DNA of 10,282 nucleotides from Candidatus Thorarchaeota archaeon MP11T_1 (GTDB taxonomy: Archaea; Asgardarchaeota; Thorarchaeia; Thorarchaeales; Thorarchaeaceae): NCBI GenBank assembly GCA_002825515.1, contig PJET01000021.1, positions 1 through 10,282 of the forward strand, given 5' to 3'. This document shows positions 1-6,386 of the stretch, in pieces. Positions within the stretch are counted from its first letter, which is position 1; each line of letters begins with the position of its first letter. Both the position numbers and the translations under genes were made by a program. The notes under the pieces are model-generated. The model did not search any database and had not been told where the DNA came from. It saw nothing but the letters and a program-made list of their open reading frames with translations.

Positions 1-371
1 GCCAGCGAAAAGCTGGAGGAAGGTGGGGGCCACGGTAGGTCAGTATGCCGCGATATGGGCAGGGCCACACGCGTGCTACAATGGCCGGGACAATGCGTCA
101 CAACACCGAAAGGTGAAGTCAATCGCGAAACCCGGTCGTAGTCGGGATCGCGGGTTGGAACTCACCCGCGTGAACCTGGAATCCCTAGTATCCGCGTGTC
201 ACTATCGCGCGGAGAATACGTCCCTGCTTCTTGCACACACCGCCCGTCGCTCCATGCGAGCGGCTTTGGGGTGAGGTGTCGTCCACTGGGCGATGACGAA
301 TCTTGGGGTCGCAAGTAGGGAGAAGTCGTAACAAGGTATCCGTAGCGGAAGCTGCGGATGGATCACCTCCT
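1..371 (+). rRNA. rrs: 16S ribosomal RNA, 3' end (partial)
   Basis: This is the last quarter or so of a small-subunit rRNA gene, cut by the window start. Seen directly: GGAGGAAGGTGGGGG near the start, the CACGCGTGCTACAATGG block at about 68-84, GAATACGTCCCTGC at about 212-225, the universal ACACACCGCCCGTC at about 235-248, GTCGTAACAAGGTA at about 326-339 and the terminal GATCACCTCCT with the anti-Shine-Dalgarno sequence at 361-371. The wording of these blocks is archaeal. The 3' end is set at the last T of CCTCCT. No tRNA-Ala or 23S gene follows: the next gene is uvrA, convergent on the other strand. The short open frames inside this region are not genes. Confidence 0.97.
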
Positions 372-377
372 AAGATT

Positions 378-398
378 TTCACAATCTCAGATTGTGAA
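378..398 (+). other. Hairpin just after the 16S 3' end
   Basis: TTCACAAT (378-385) and ATTGTGAA (391-398) form a perfect 8-bp stem around a 5-base loop, beginning seven bases after the mature 16S end. It has no T-run after it, so it is unlikely to be a terminator. It may help define the 16S 3' end during processing. Its right arm is also the point where similarity to the repeat copy at 6387 begins. Confidence 0.5.
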
Positions 399-505
399 GA
401 CAGCTTGCTCTGTCCTCGGACAGAGAGAGGTGCAGGCTAAGGGCGGGGTTGGCTAACGGGACCTTTCCCGAGCCGCTCACTGTTGAGCACCCTTTCTCTT
501 TTGCA
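391..505 (+). ncRNA. Repeat copy 1: structured RNA element in the 16S trailer
   Basis: This element matches the copy at 6387-6505 over its whole length. Predicted fold from reading: outer stem AGCTTG (402-407) with CAGGCT (433-438); inner stem CTCTGTC (408-414) with GACAGAG (419-425) capped by CTCG; a one-sided bulge AGAGGTG (426-432). Hairpin II is 451-474 (GGCT, CGGGA, loop CCTT, TCCCG, AGCC, with an AA bulge). Hairpin III is 475-488 (GCTCA, loop CTGT, TGAGC). A pyrimidine-rich T tract (ACCCTTTCTCTTTT) ends it. No clear TATA box precedes it, so it is probably transcribed with 16S and may serve as the trailer or terminator facing the convergent uvrA. I do not recognise the RNA family. An alternative is a DNA repeat whose fold is incidental. 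Confidence 0.7.
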
Positions 506-518
506 ACTGTTTTCTTGA

Positions 519-644
519 AATTGCTACTTTGGAAAAACTCGCTTACGTGGAAGCTGTTGTGAGTCTATTGGTGGAGGAGCTAGTATCCTTATCATTAGTG
601 TTATCTTTGCTATATGGCGACGCAATGTACAGGAAAATGAGTAA
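519..644 (+). pseudogene. Possible C-terminal remnant of a membrane-anchored protein
   Basis: An open frame without a start codon, entered directly after a TGA, ends at TAA 642-644. Its last 25 residues (about 570-644) read as a Gly-rich turn, a hydrophobic stretch (ASILIISVIFAIW) and a basic/acidic tail (RRNVQENE). This is the usual look of the C-terminal membrane anchor of an archaeal surface protein. Nothing recognisable lies upstream, because the repeat copy and 16S are there. It would be the tail of a lost plus-strand gene. The stretch is short, so chance is a real alternative. The rest of this gap up to 650 shows nothing else. Confidence 0.35.
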
Positions 645-650
645 TGCTTA

Positions 651-3536
651 TCAGCTCTCTAATAGAGGCTTTAGGATCTGTCCCGTGAAGGATTCTGGCA
701 CATGAGCAATCTCTTCTGGAGTTCCTGTTGCCACTATCGCTCCACCATCCTTTCCACCCAATGGTCCTAAGTCAATCACATAGTCTGCATTCTTGATTAC
801 ATCAAGATGATGTTCAATAACAAGCACCGTATTTCCTGCATCTACTAGTTGATTCAGACAGTCTAGCAGACGTTGGATATCCGCAAGGTGAAGACCTGAA
901 GTCGGTTCGTCCAAGATATACAGATTGTCCCGTTCGCGTTTTATCTTCCCAAGTTCTCGTGCAAGCTTGACACGCTGTGCTTCACCACCTGAAAGTTGAT
1001 TCGATGGTTGACCGAGTTTCAGATATCCAAGTCCTAACTCGTACATGGTTTCCAGTTTATGTTTAATCAAATGTACATCCTCAAAGAAGGTCATCGCTTC
1101 TTCTATAGTCATATCCAGCACATCAGCAATACTCTTCCCCTTGTATTTGACCTCTTGAATCTCCTGAGTGAATCTAGTCCCCTTACAAGCTGGACAGATA
1201 CTCTCCACATCTGGCATGAACTGCAGAACAGTGGTGATGACCCCTTCTCCCTTACAATCTGGACAACGTTCACCAGTTTGATTATTGCTAAAGTCTGAAT
1301 ACTCAAATCCACGCTCCTTTGCTTCTGGGAGGTCTGCAAAGAGATCACGGATTTTATCGAAGACTCCTACATACGTAGCAGGATTTGACCTAGAAGACCG
1401 TCCAATGCTTGATTGATCGATATAGCGAACATCCTTCAGATGTTCAATTCCTTCAATCTTGTCGTGAGGGCCTGGAATAATTCGTCGATCATAGAAGACC
1501 TGCTTCAGCTTTTTGTGGATAATGTCATCAACGAGACTCGACTTTCCACTCCCACTAACACCTGTAGCACACACAAACAATCCTAGTGGGATTTCAACAT
1601 CGATGTTCTGCAGATTATTAGTTCTTCCCCCACGAACACTAAGACTATGACCATTGGATTTACGTCGGTGCTCAGGAACTGGTATTGTTTTTGAACCAGA
1701 AAGATACTGACCAGTAATCGAGTCTTCTGCAGCTTCGATAACATCAATTGTTCCCTGAGCCACAATTTCACCACCATGAATTCCGGGACCCGGCCCCATT
1801 TCGATGATATAATCAGCTGATCGTATTGTATCAACATCATGCTCGACTACAATGATGCTGTTTCCGATATCTCTGAGTTTCCGCAAAGTACTCACGACCT
1901 TCATCGTATCCTTAGAGTGAAGCCCAATTGATGGTTCATCAAGTACTACCAACATACCCATTAGTTCAGACCCAATCTGTGTAGTCAAACGAGTTCGCTG
2001 AAGTTCCCCCCCACTTAGAGTGTCAGCTCTTCGATTCAAGCTGAGATAATCGAGACCAATCTCGATCATGAGATCTAATCGTTTCTTCACTTCATCAACA
2101 ATAGGTCCTGCAATGTGTTTCTTCTCTTCATCAACCTGCACCGAATCCATGAATACTCGTAAATCTCGAACAGACATCTCACCAAAATCATAGATGCATT
2201 TTTCATTGATTCGAATGAACCGTCGAGTCTTCCTGAGCTTTGTACCATGACAGTCAGGACATTCCTTCTCAACCATGAGTTTCTGTGCAATCCGTTCTTC
2301 ATAGTCTTTAGGACTTCTACTCTTATTCGTTCGTTTATACCATCTATCAATTCGATCGAGAATGCCATGGTCTACTATCATTTTTCCGAAATTCGGGTCC
2401 TCTCGTTTTTCTTCAGGGGGATGTATGAGTTCGAACTTCTCACCACGAGTGCCATAGAATATGAGATCTCTTGCCTTTTCACTGAGGTCTTTGAAAGGAG
2501 TATCTAAACTAAAACCGAAATGCTCAGCTATACTGTAAATGCGGACATAGTGCCAGTTGATAATTCGCTTGAAAGTCTTCAATTCCATATTGAGTGAAAA
2601 CTTTTCTATTGCACCCTCTCGAAGACTCTTGTTGGGGTCGACGACTAGTAGAAAAGGATCTGTACGCATGTATGTGCCTAGTCCGCCACAGGTCCTACAG
2701 GCTGCATCAGATTCGTTAGCAGAAAAATACCAAGGAAGAAGCTCGCCAGCTAAAATGTGATGTTCTGAACATGCGAGACCTTCGTAGAAAGCCTCTAGGT
2801 TTATGTTATGTGATTCAGCATCAATGATATTGATATGAATGAATCCTTCCCCAATTATCTGACATTCAATGAGAGCATGGATTATTTGCTTTGTCTGATC
2901 GCCATTGATAACAAAGCGGTCAACTACAGCTTCGATGTTATATTCTTCATCTTCATCAAGCTCAATCTTGTCAGCTGTACTGTGTTGTTCTCCATTGATG
3001 TAGAGGTCACGACAGCCAGCGTTACGAACCTCATCGAAGAGAAATTCATAGTTCTCACCATAGATCTTGAAGACTGGAGCCAGAATCTCCACATTTGTTC
3101 CTGAGGGTAAAGACTGGATTCTATCAGCTATCTGATGTGGAGTTCTTGTTTGAACCTTGGACTCACAGAATGGACAATGAGGTTCACCTACGGAGGAAAA
3201 GAGTAAACGAAGATAGTTCTGGGTTTCTGTTAGAGTTCCAACTGTACTACGAGGATTCCTCACTCCTTGACCCTGAGAGATAGAGAGAACAGGTGAGAGT
3301 CCCTTGACATAATCTACAGCAGGTCGTTTCACCATCGGAACTCGAGTTCGCGCGTAAGCAGATAGTGACTCCATGAAACGTCGCTGACCTTCACCGAAGA
3401 GAACATCAAATGCCAGCGAAGACTTTCCTGAACCACTGAGACCAGTAATGACGACTAACTGATCACGTGGTATCTCAACTGATACATTCTTCAGATTATT
3501 TTCCTTTGCTCCTGCAATCTCGATTGTTGTTCTCAC
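651..3536 (-). CDS. uvrA: Excinuclease ABC subunit A (UvrA), DNA damage recognition ATPase
   Basis: UvrA is the dimeric ATPase that finds bulky DNA lesions and loads UvrB in nucleotide excision repair. At 961 residues it is full length. Seen: Walker A GLSGSGKSS (about 32-40); the UvrB-binding region (about 118-250) with the VVDRF motif; first signature LSGGELQR (507-514) and Walker B VVLDEPSIGLH; second Walker A GVSGSGKSS (659-667); the C-terminal zinc module C758/C761/C781/C784; second signature LSGGEAQR (848-855) and ILDEPTSGLH. The other zinc module has C280/C283, but its first pair is C256-x2-H259 instead of CxxC. The start is GTG, overlapping the upstream gene's TGA by four bases, with GGAGG about 10 bases before it. 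It is the last gene of a three-gene operon. uvrB and uvrC are not in the window. Archaeal UvrABC is generally regarded as acquired from bacteria. Confidence 0.97.
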   Translation of the reverse strand: MRTTIEIAGAKENNLKNVSVEIPRDQLVVITGLSGSGKSSLAFDVLFGEGQRRFMESLSAYARTRVPMVKRPAVDYVKGLSPVLSISQGQGVRNPRSTVGTLTETQNYLRLLFSSVGEPHCPFCESKVQTRTPHQIADRIQSLPSGTNVEILAPVFKIYGENYEFLFDEVRNAGCRDLYINGEQHSTADKIELDEDEEYNIEAVVDRFVINGDQTKQIIHALIECQIIGEGFIHINIIDAESHNINLEAFYEGLACSEHHILAGELLPWYFSANESDAACRTCGGLGTYMRTDPFLLVVDPNKSLREGAIEKFSLNMELKTFKRIINWHYVRIYSIAEHFGFSLDTPFKDLSEKARDLIFYGTRGEKFELIHPPEEKREDPNFGKMIVDHGILDRIDRWYKRTNKSRSPKDYEERIAQKLMVEKECPDCHGTKLRKTRRFIRINEKCIYDFGEMSVRDLRVFMDSVQVDEEKKHIAGPIVDEVKKRLDLMIEIGLDYLSLNRRADTLSGGELQRTRLTTQIGSELMGMLVVLDEPSIGLHSKDTMKVVSTLRKLRDIGNSIIVVEHDVDTIRSADYIIEMGPGPGIHGGEIVAQGTIDVIEAAEDSITGQYLSGSKTIPVPEHRRKSNGHSLSVRGGRTNNLQNIDVEIPLGLFVCATGVSGSGKSSLVDDIIHKKLKQVFYDRRIIPGPHDKIEGIEHLKDVRYIDQSSIGRSSRSNPATYVGVFDKIRDLFADLPEAKERGFEYSDFSNNQTGERCPDCKGEGVITTVLQFMPDVESICPACKGTRFTQEIQEVKYKGKSIADVLDMTIEEAMTFFEDVHLIKHKLETMYELGLGYLKLGQPSNQLSGGEAQRVKLARELGKIKRERDNLYILDEPTSGLHLADIQRLLDCLNQLVDAGNTVLVIEHHLDVIKNADYVIDLGPLGGKDGGAIVATGTPEEIAHVPESFTGQILKPLLES

Positions 3537-4471
3537 AGTAATTCATCCTCCGAGAAATAATATGCTGCCTCCATCTCAGGCTCACGACTTCTACTGGTCA
3601 AGTGAACCGGCTTAGGCATCCTCTGAATGACTCCTTCATTTGCTAGCCATTCACAGACTCCAATCAGCGTATTTCCTTGAGGCATTCCAAGTTTCTTATT
3701 GAAATATGCATCAATTCTTGAAATGCCACAGTGTCCGCCTTCATCTATTAGAAAATCTAAGATAGGTCGAAAGAAATCGAGTGTTTTCTCCTTGCTATAG
3801 TCGACCAATATTTGATTGACCATCTCGACTGACTCTCTTGTAACACCCTTATCGAGAATGTCAGTATACACTTTCTTGAAGAGTTCAGGATTGATTTGTA
3901 GTGCCTGTTGTAGGTACTCCCTTCCTGGTATCTGATTATTAAAGATGATTTCCAATCGTGCGATAGTGTCAATGGCATTCAATAGAAATCGATACGCCAT
4001 GATATGATCATTGTAAATCTGAAGAGATTTTCTAACTTTGGCGAACTCCCCATCGAGGTACATTGCTGACCGCATCAATTGCAGTTGCTTATCCCTTTGA
4101 CCAATAGAAACTGCATTCTGAATATATCGTGTAAGACTTTCATCCTTTGAGAAGAGAATCTTACTCGTTGATAGAATGTGAAACATATGAGAGCTATCTA
4201 ACGCACGTTCAACAGATTGACGAAAGAATTGTCTTGATTCAATATACACCTGAATCAGAATGTCTCCATCCACTAACCAATAATCAATGAAATGTTTCTT
4301 TGCGTCTTTAGAGATGAGAATCAAATCGATATCTGATTCCTCCCAGACGTTACCATTTACAAGACTACCAAAAAGAATTGCAGCAATGATGTTTGAATCC
4401 TTCTCTACTCGTTCGAGAAACTCATCTAAGACCATATTATAATGTGCTACTAGTTTTTCATCGACCGTCAT
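3533..4471 (-). CDS. Nucleotidyltransferase-domain protein (Pol beta-like fold)
   Basis: The N-terminal domain has the nucleotidyltransferase signature: a hydrophobic strand, then GS (residues 35-36), then SDIDL with D47 and D49 as likely metal ligands. The matching third acidic position in the next strand (DILIQVYIES) is not obvious, so activity is uncertain. The middle (about 95-240) is mostly helical, and the end (SRIDAYFNKKLG to VHLTSRSR) could be a small winged-helix-like domain. Such proteins include antibiotic adenylyltransferases and toxin-antitoxin MNT proteins; I cannot assign a substrate. The start chosen is ATG at 4471, one base after the upstream stop, with GAGGGG about 8 bases before it, giving 312 residues. 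The in-frame ATG at 4510 would overlap the upstream gene by 38 bases. It lies between a ligand-sensing regulator and uvrA, which suggests a role in response to a toxic compound. Confidence 0.85.
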   Translation of the reverse strand: MTVDEKLVAHYNMVLDEFLERVEKDSNIIAAILFGSLVNGNVWEESDIDLILISKDAKKHFIDYWLVDGDILIQVYIESRQFFRQSVERALDSSHMFHILSTSKILFSKDESLTRYIQNAVSIGQRDKQLQLMRSAMYLDGEFAKVRKSLQIYNDHIMAYRFLLNAIDTIARLEIIFNNQIPGREYLQQALQINPELFKKVYTDILDKGVTRESVEMVNQILVDYSKEKTLDFFRPILDFLIDEGGHCGISRIDAYFNKKLGMPQGNTLIGVCEWLANEGVIQRMPKPVHLTSRSREPEMEAAYYFSEDELL

Positions 4472-4472
4472 T

Positions 4473-5357
4473 CTATCGTCCCCTCTTTCGAATCGGCATG
4501 TGCAAATCAAGAATCAACTCATCTTCAGGGGCTAATGGATCTCTCGCCCGTTCAAGATCTTGATGTTTTCCTAGCTTGTATTCCTTTGAGTTTGCAATCC
4601 ATAATTGAAGTCGCCTCCATGAACTCAGAAATCCCTCTTTTTGGAAATGCTCAGCTTCCATTTCCTCTTTCAAATTGCATGTGGCTACTGCATATAGTCC
4701 ACCCTCGAACTCTTTGATCTTTATCTCACCCTCTGGTTCAACCTCCGGCCCGACACGAATCCAAAATTCATATCCGTACTCCTTTGTACTGGGTGATGGA
4801 TTAGGATTATTGAACCCAAAGACGGGATGATTCTCAAGATTCTTCAGAAATCCCTTGGACTCAGCCCATGTTCTCATCTTTGCCCATGCATCGTTCTCAG
4901 GAGTCTTACTTATGACTCGTACATATGCAACTCTCATCGGTGGGAGCTCTACAATTCGAATATCACTGAAGTCTGCAGAGTAATCGGTAGTCTTACTATG
5001 TATCCGCTCAATATATTCTGCAGACCTAAGTGCTCTGATATTACGCCAACGCTCTGATTCCTCATATGTCACTCCAATTGCATAAATGATTGCGAACCCG
5101 TCATTACTTAGAGCATATCGTCCACGGTCCACATGATTCAGGATACCACTGTCAACCATTTTATTGAGATGATGAACAAGTGCAGTCTTGCTTAGCCCTG
5201 TTCCTCCTCGTAACTCATTGAAATCTCGTTCATCAATTGCTAGAAGTTGAATGATCTGCAATCGTGTTTCATGGGCTAAAGAGCTGAGGAGTTCTGCCAA
5301 ATCTTTCTTTGAACGTGCAAGGATTTCAAAAATCATGTTAGAGTCAGACTCGTTCAT
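4473..5357 (-). CDS. ArsR-type winged-helix regulator fused to a GyrI-like effector-binding domain
   Basis: This 294-residue protein has two parts. Residues about 14-90 are a winged helix of ArsR/HTH_20 type: LSSLAHETRLQIIQLL, then the recognition-helix region GLSKTALVHHLNKMVDSGIL, then a wing ending GRYALSNDG. Residues about 108-292 resemble the GyrI/AraC effector-binding fold: VRIVELPPMRVAYVRV at its start, FGFNNPNPSP and YGYEFWIRVGPEVEPEG in the middle, and a C-terminal LDLHMPI strand. That domain binds small hydrophobic or drug-like molecules in BmrR and related proteins. It is probably a one-component sensor controlling its own operon with the nucleotidyltransferase and uvrA. The ATG at 5357 lies about 28 bases from a TATA-like box, which suggests a leaderless transcript. 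Whether it represses or activates is not visible. Confidence 0.88.
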   Translation of the reverse strand: MNESDSNMIFEILARSKKDLAELLSSLAHETRLQIIQLLAIDERDFNELRGGTGLSKTALVHHLNKMVDSGILNHVDRGRYALSNDGFAIIYAIGVTYEESERWRNIRALRSAEYIERIHSKTTDYSADFSDIRIVELPPMRVAYVRVISKTPENDAWAKMRTWAESKGFLKNLENHPVFGFNNPNPSPSTKEYGYEFWIRVGPEVEPEGEIKIKEFEGGLYAVATCNLKEEMEAEHFQKEGFLSSWRRLQLWIANSKEYKLGKHQDLERARDPLAPEDELILDLHMPIRKRGR

Positions 5358-5381
5358 AGGACTAGTATTAACTAGGCAGTC

Positions 5382-5388
5382 TATTTAA
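5382..5388 (-). promoter_or_regulatory. TATA-like box of the regulator-nucleotidyltransferase-uvrA operon
   Basis: Read on the minus strand, TTAAATA is centred about 28 bases before the A of the ATG at 5357. This is the spacing expected if transcription begins at the start codon. The palindrome at 5401-5421 lies just upstream of it, where a bound regulator could contact or block TBP/TFB. Confidence 0.5.
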
Positions 5389-5390
5389 TG

Positions 5391-5425
5391 TTACTATTAA
5401 AGTAGTACTAATAGTACTACTATTA
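5391..5425. promoter_or_regulatory. Palindromic operator candidate upstream of the ArsR/GyrI regulator
   Basis: AGTAGTACT (5401-5409) and AGTACTACT (5413-5421) are perfect 9-base inverted arms around AAT. A second, overlapping inverted repeat is AATAGTA (5410-5416), C, TACTATT (5418-5424). A further TACTATT half-site lies at 5393-5399. Winged-helix dimers of the ArsR group bind such sites. It sits 44-64 bases upstream of the regulator's ATG, so autoregulation is the simplest reading. The binding protein is inferred from position only. Confidence 0.6.
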
Positions 5426-5457
5426 CTGAACATTTAGATCCATCCAGTAGCACTTAG

Positions 5458-5506
5458 AATAGAACTTCCCCTTTCTGACACTGTTGAGCACCCTTTCTCT
5501 TTTGCA
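5458..5506 (+). repeat. Repeat copy 2 (short, B-type)
   Basis: This copy retains the 3' part of the family: CTTCCCC, CTTTCTGACA, CTGTTGAGCACCC, CTTTCTCTTTTGCA. From CTTCCCC to GCACCCT it follows copy 5 and then copy 1 closely, while the 5' half (GGCTGACGG and the GGGA arm) is missing or decayed, so the central hairpin cannot form. It lies on the plus strand, between the operator of the minus-strand operon and a degraded plus-strand gene tail that begins at or near its 3' end. Confidence 0.7.
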
Positions 5507-5649
5507 TTAATCTTGGAATCGCAGTGAATGCTGTTCTCAATCTTCCAATAGTGTTGATTGAATTCTTCATTGCGATATGGCTGATAGTGAAGGGAGTTAA
5601 TGTTTCAACAGCTGCCAATGTAGGAGATGATATTTCAAATTCGTTCTAA
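5506..5649 (+). pseudogene. C-terminal remnant of a DUF4386-like membrane protein
   Basis: An open frame with no start codon runs to TAA at 5647-5649. Its product (about 47 residues) contains NLPIVLIEFFIAIWLIVKGV, which matches what I remember of the end of DUF4386 multi-pass membrane proteins: a last helix with a conserved Glu, then WLIVKG. The frame is open back to a TGA inside repeat copy 2, so everything upstream of the last helix has been lost and replaced by the repeat. Its stop overlaps the end of the convergent gene at 5646 by four bases. The family call rests on one motif and needs a profile search. Confidence 0.5.
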
Positions 5650-6128
5650 CTCGGGTCGAAGTGAACCCAGATTCGAGCAATCATATCTCCAACAGTTCCA
5701 TGACCACGTATATTTTCCAGTTCACCTGTTCCTCTAAGGATTGTGATTATTGCACTGAAATAATTACCCTCTGAATCTATATTGTTTCGTATGTAATAGA
5801 TTACGGTGCCCGTCTTGCCCTGGATAGTGCCAGTGAACACCCCGAAGCAATCAAGGATTATCATGGGCTTTCCATGATCCGCGGGTCTAATCATGCCTGT
5901 TCCACCTTGCTCGGCAATTCCTTCCCAATCTCCCGTCCACGATTGATCCGTCCAGAAGGTAACCTTCACAATTCCGCTGGGTAGCATTTCCATATTCAGC
6001 TCGATACTCAGCGGTGCAACCGTGACCGTCATTTCGATGGGTTTTGTCGCAGATACTGTCGTGACAGGAGTCAGCAGAATACCTAAAAGAATAGAAAGCA
6101 AAATAACAGTTGTAAGTCTACTTTTCAT
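5646..6128 (-). CDS. Secreted DUF3224-like protein of unknown function
   Basis: This is a 160-residue protein with a clear signal peptide: MKSR, then a hydrophobic core (about residues 5-22), then a small-residue site near VSATKP, so cleavage is likely around residue 27. The mature part is beta-rich. Its FTGTIQGKTGTVIYYI and ILRGTGELENIRGHGTV stretches resemble the barrel repeats of DUF3224 proteins, in which GTGEL(x)2(I/L)RG(x)GT is typical. Those proteins belong to an allene-oxide-cyclase-like barrel group with no settled function. No enzyme motif is visible. It is transcribed alone. The Shine-Dalgarno site is unusually strong (separate entry). Family assignment is from memory of the motif and is moderate. 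Confidence 0.75.
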   Translation of the reverse strand: MKSRLTTVILLSILLGILLTPVTTVSATKPIEMTVTVAPLSIELNMEMLPSGIVKVTFWTDQSWTGDWEGIAEQGGTGMIRPADHGKPMIILDCFGVFTGTIQGKTGTVIYYIRNNIDSEGNYFSAIITILRGTGELENIRGHGTVGDMIARIWVHFDPS

Positions 6129-6136
6129 CTTCCTTT

Positions 6137-6146
6137 ATCACCTCCT
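6137..6146 (-). promoter_or_regulatory. Shine-Dalgarno site fully complementary to the 16S tail in this window
   Basis: On the minus strand this is AGGAGGTGAT, the exact 10-base complement of 16S positions 362-371 (ATCACCTCCT), eight bases before the ATG at 6128. It fixes that start and contrasts with the apparently leaderless genes nearby. Confidence 0.85.
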
Positions 6147-6322
6147 CTCAGTTAATCTTTAATAACTTTCAAAACTCATTCTAACGTTTCTTTCGGAACT
6201 TTTGTATGGAGGTAGTCTGGATATTTGTTGATTTATTTTTGATTTCCTCAATCCCTGTTTCTTTTTCTGCACGTTTGTCATTTACGCTACCCCCAATCTT
6301 TATTCATATACATTTCTAATAT

Positions 6323-6339
6323 TTAAACAGTTTGTTTAA
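6323..6339. promoter_or_regulatory. Inverted repeat in the divergent 6129-6591 gap
   Basis: TTAAACA (6323-6329), GTT, TGTTTAA (6333-6339) is a perfect 7-base inverted repeat in very AT-rich DNA. It lies about 20 bases upstream of the TATA-like box for the RNA at 6387. It could be a regulator-binding site. AT-rich chance symmetry is the alternative. Confidence 0.35.
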
Positions 6340-6357
6340 CATAATGAGCATATGAAC

Positions 6358-6366
6358 AAATATATG
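6358..6366 (+). promoter_or_regulatory. TATA-like box in front of the structured RNA at 6387
   Basis: AAATATATG is centred about 26 bases before 6387-6390. That is where sequence similarity to repeat copy 1 begins. The spacing matches an archaeal promoter whose transcript would start at the first conserved base of the element. Confidence 0.5.
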
Positions 6367-6386
6367 CGCTGTGGCTTGGGAGTAAA

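Noticed and set aside
23..382. Open frames inside the 16S region on both strands
   Set aside because: They lie within conserved rRNA sequence.
451..505. Repeats as integron attC sites
   Set aside because: GTTGAGC fits the GTTRRRY half-site and the gene-repeat-gene layout invites the idea. However, there is no matching RYYYAAC site at the other end of any copy, no imperfect long palindrome with attC layout, no integrase gene in the window, and gene directions are mixed.
391..505. tRNA or 5S rRNA behind 16S
   Set aside because: No T-loop TTCRANY, no CCA-type acceptor and no cloverleaf; the 5S core sequence is also absent.
550..644. GTG-started frame in the 16S-uvrA gap extending into the uvrA end
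   Set aside because: It runs antisense into conserved uvrA codons; the frame ending at 644 has a more protein-like tail.
1059..3283. Several open frames of 60-90 codons within uvrA in other frames
   Set aside because: uvrA is intact and conserved along its length; these have no ribosome sites or recognisable domains.
4473..4510. Upstream ATG at 4510 for the nucleotidyltransferase
   Set aside because: It would overlap the regulator by 38 bases and add a Cys/Arg-rich stretch unlike the domain. ATG 4471 has a good GAGGGG site.
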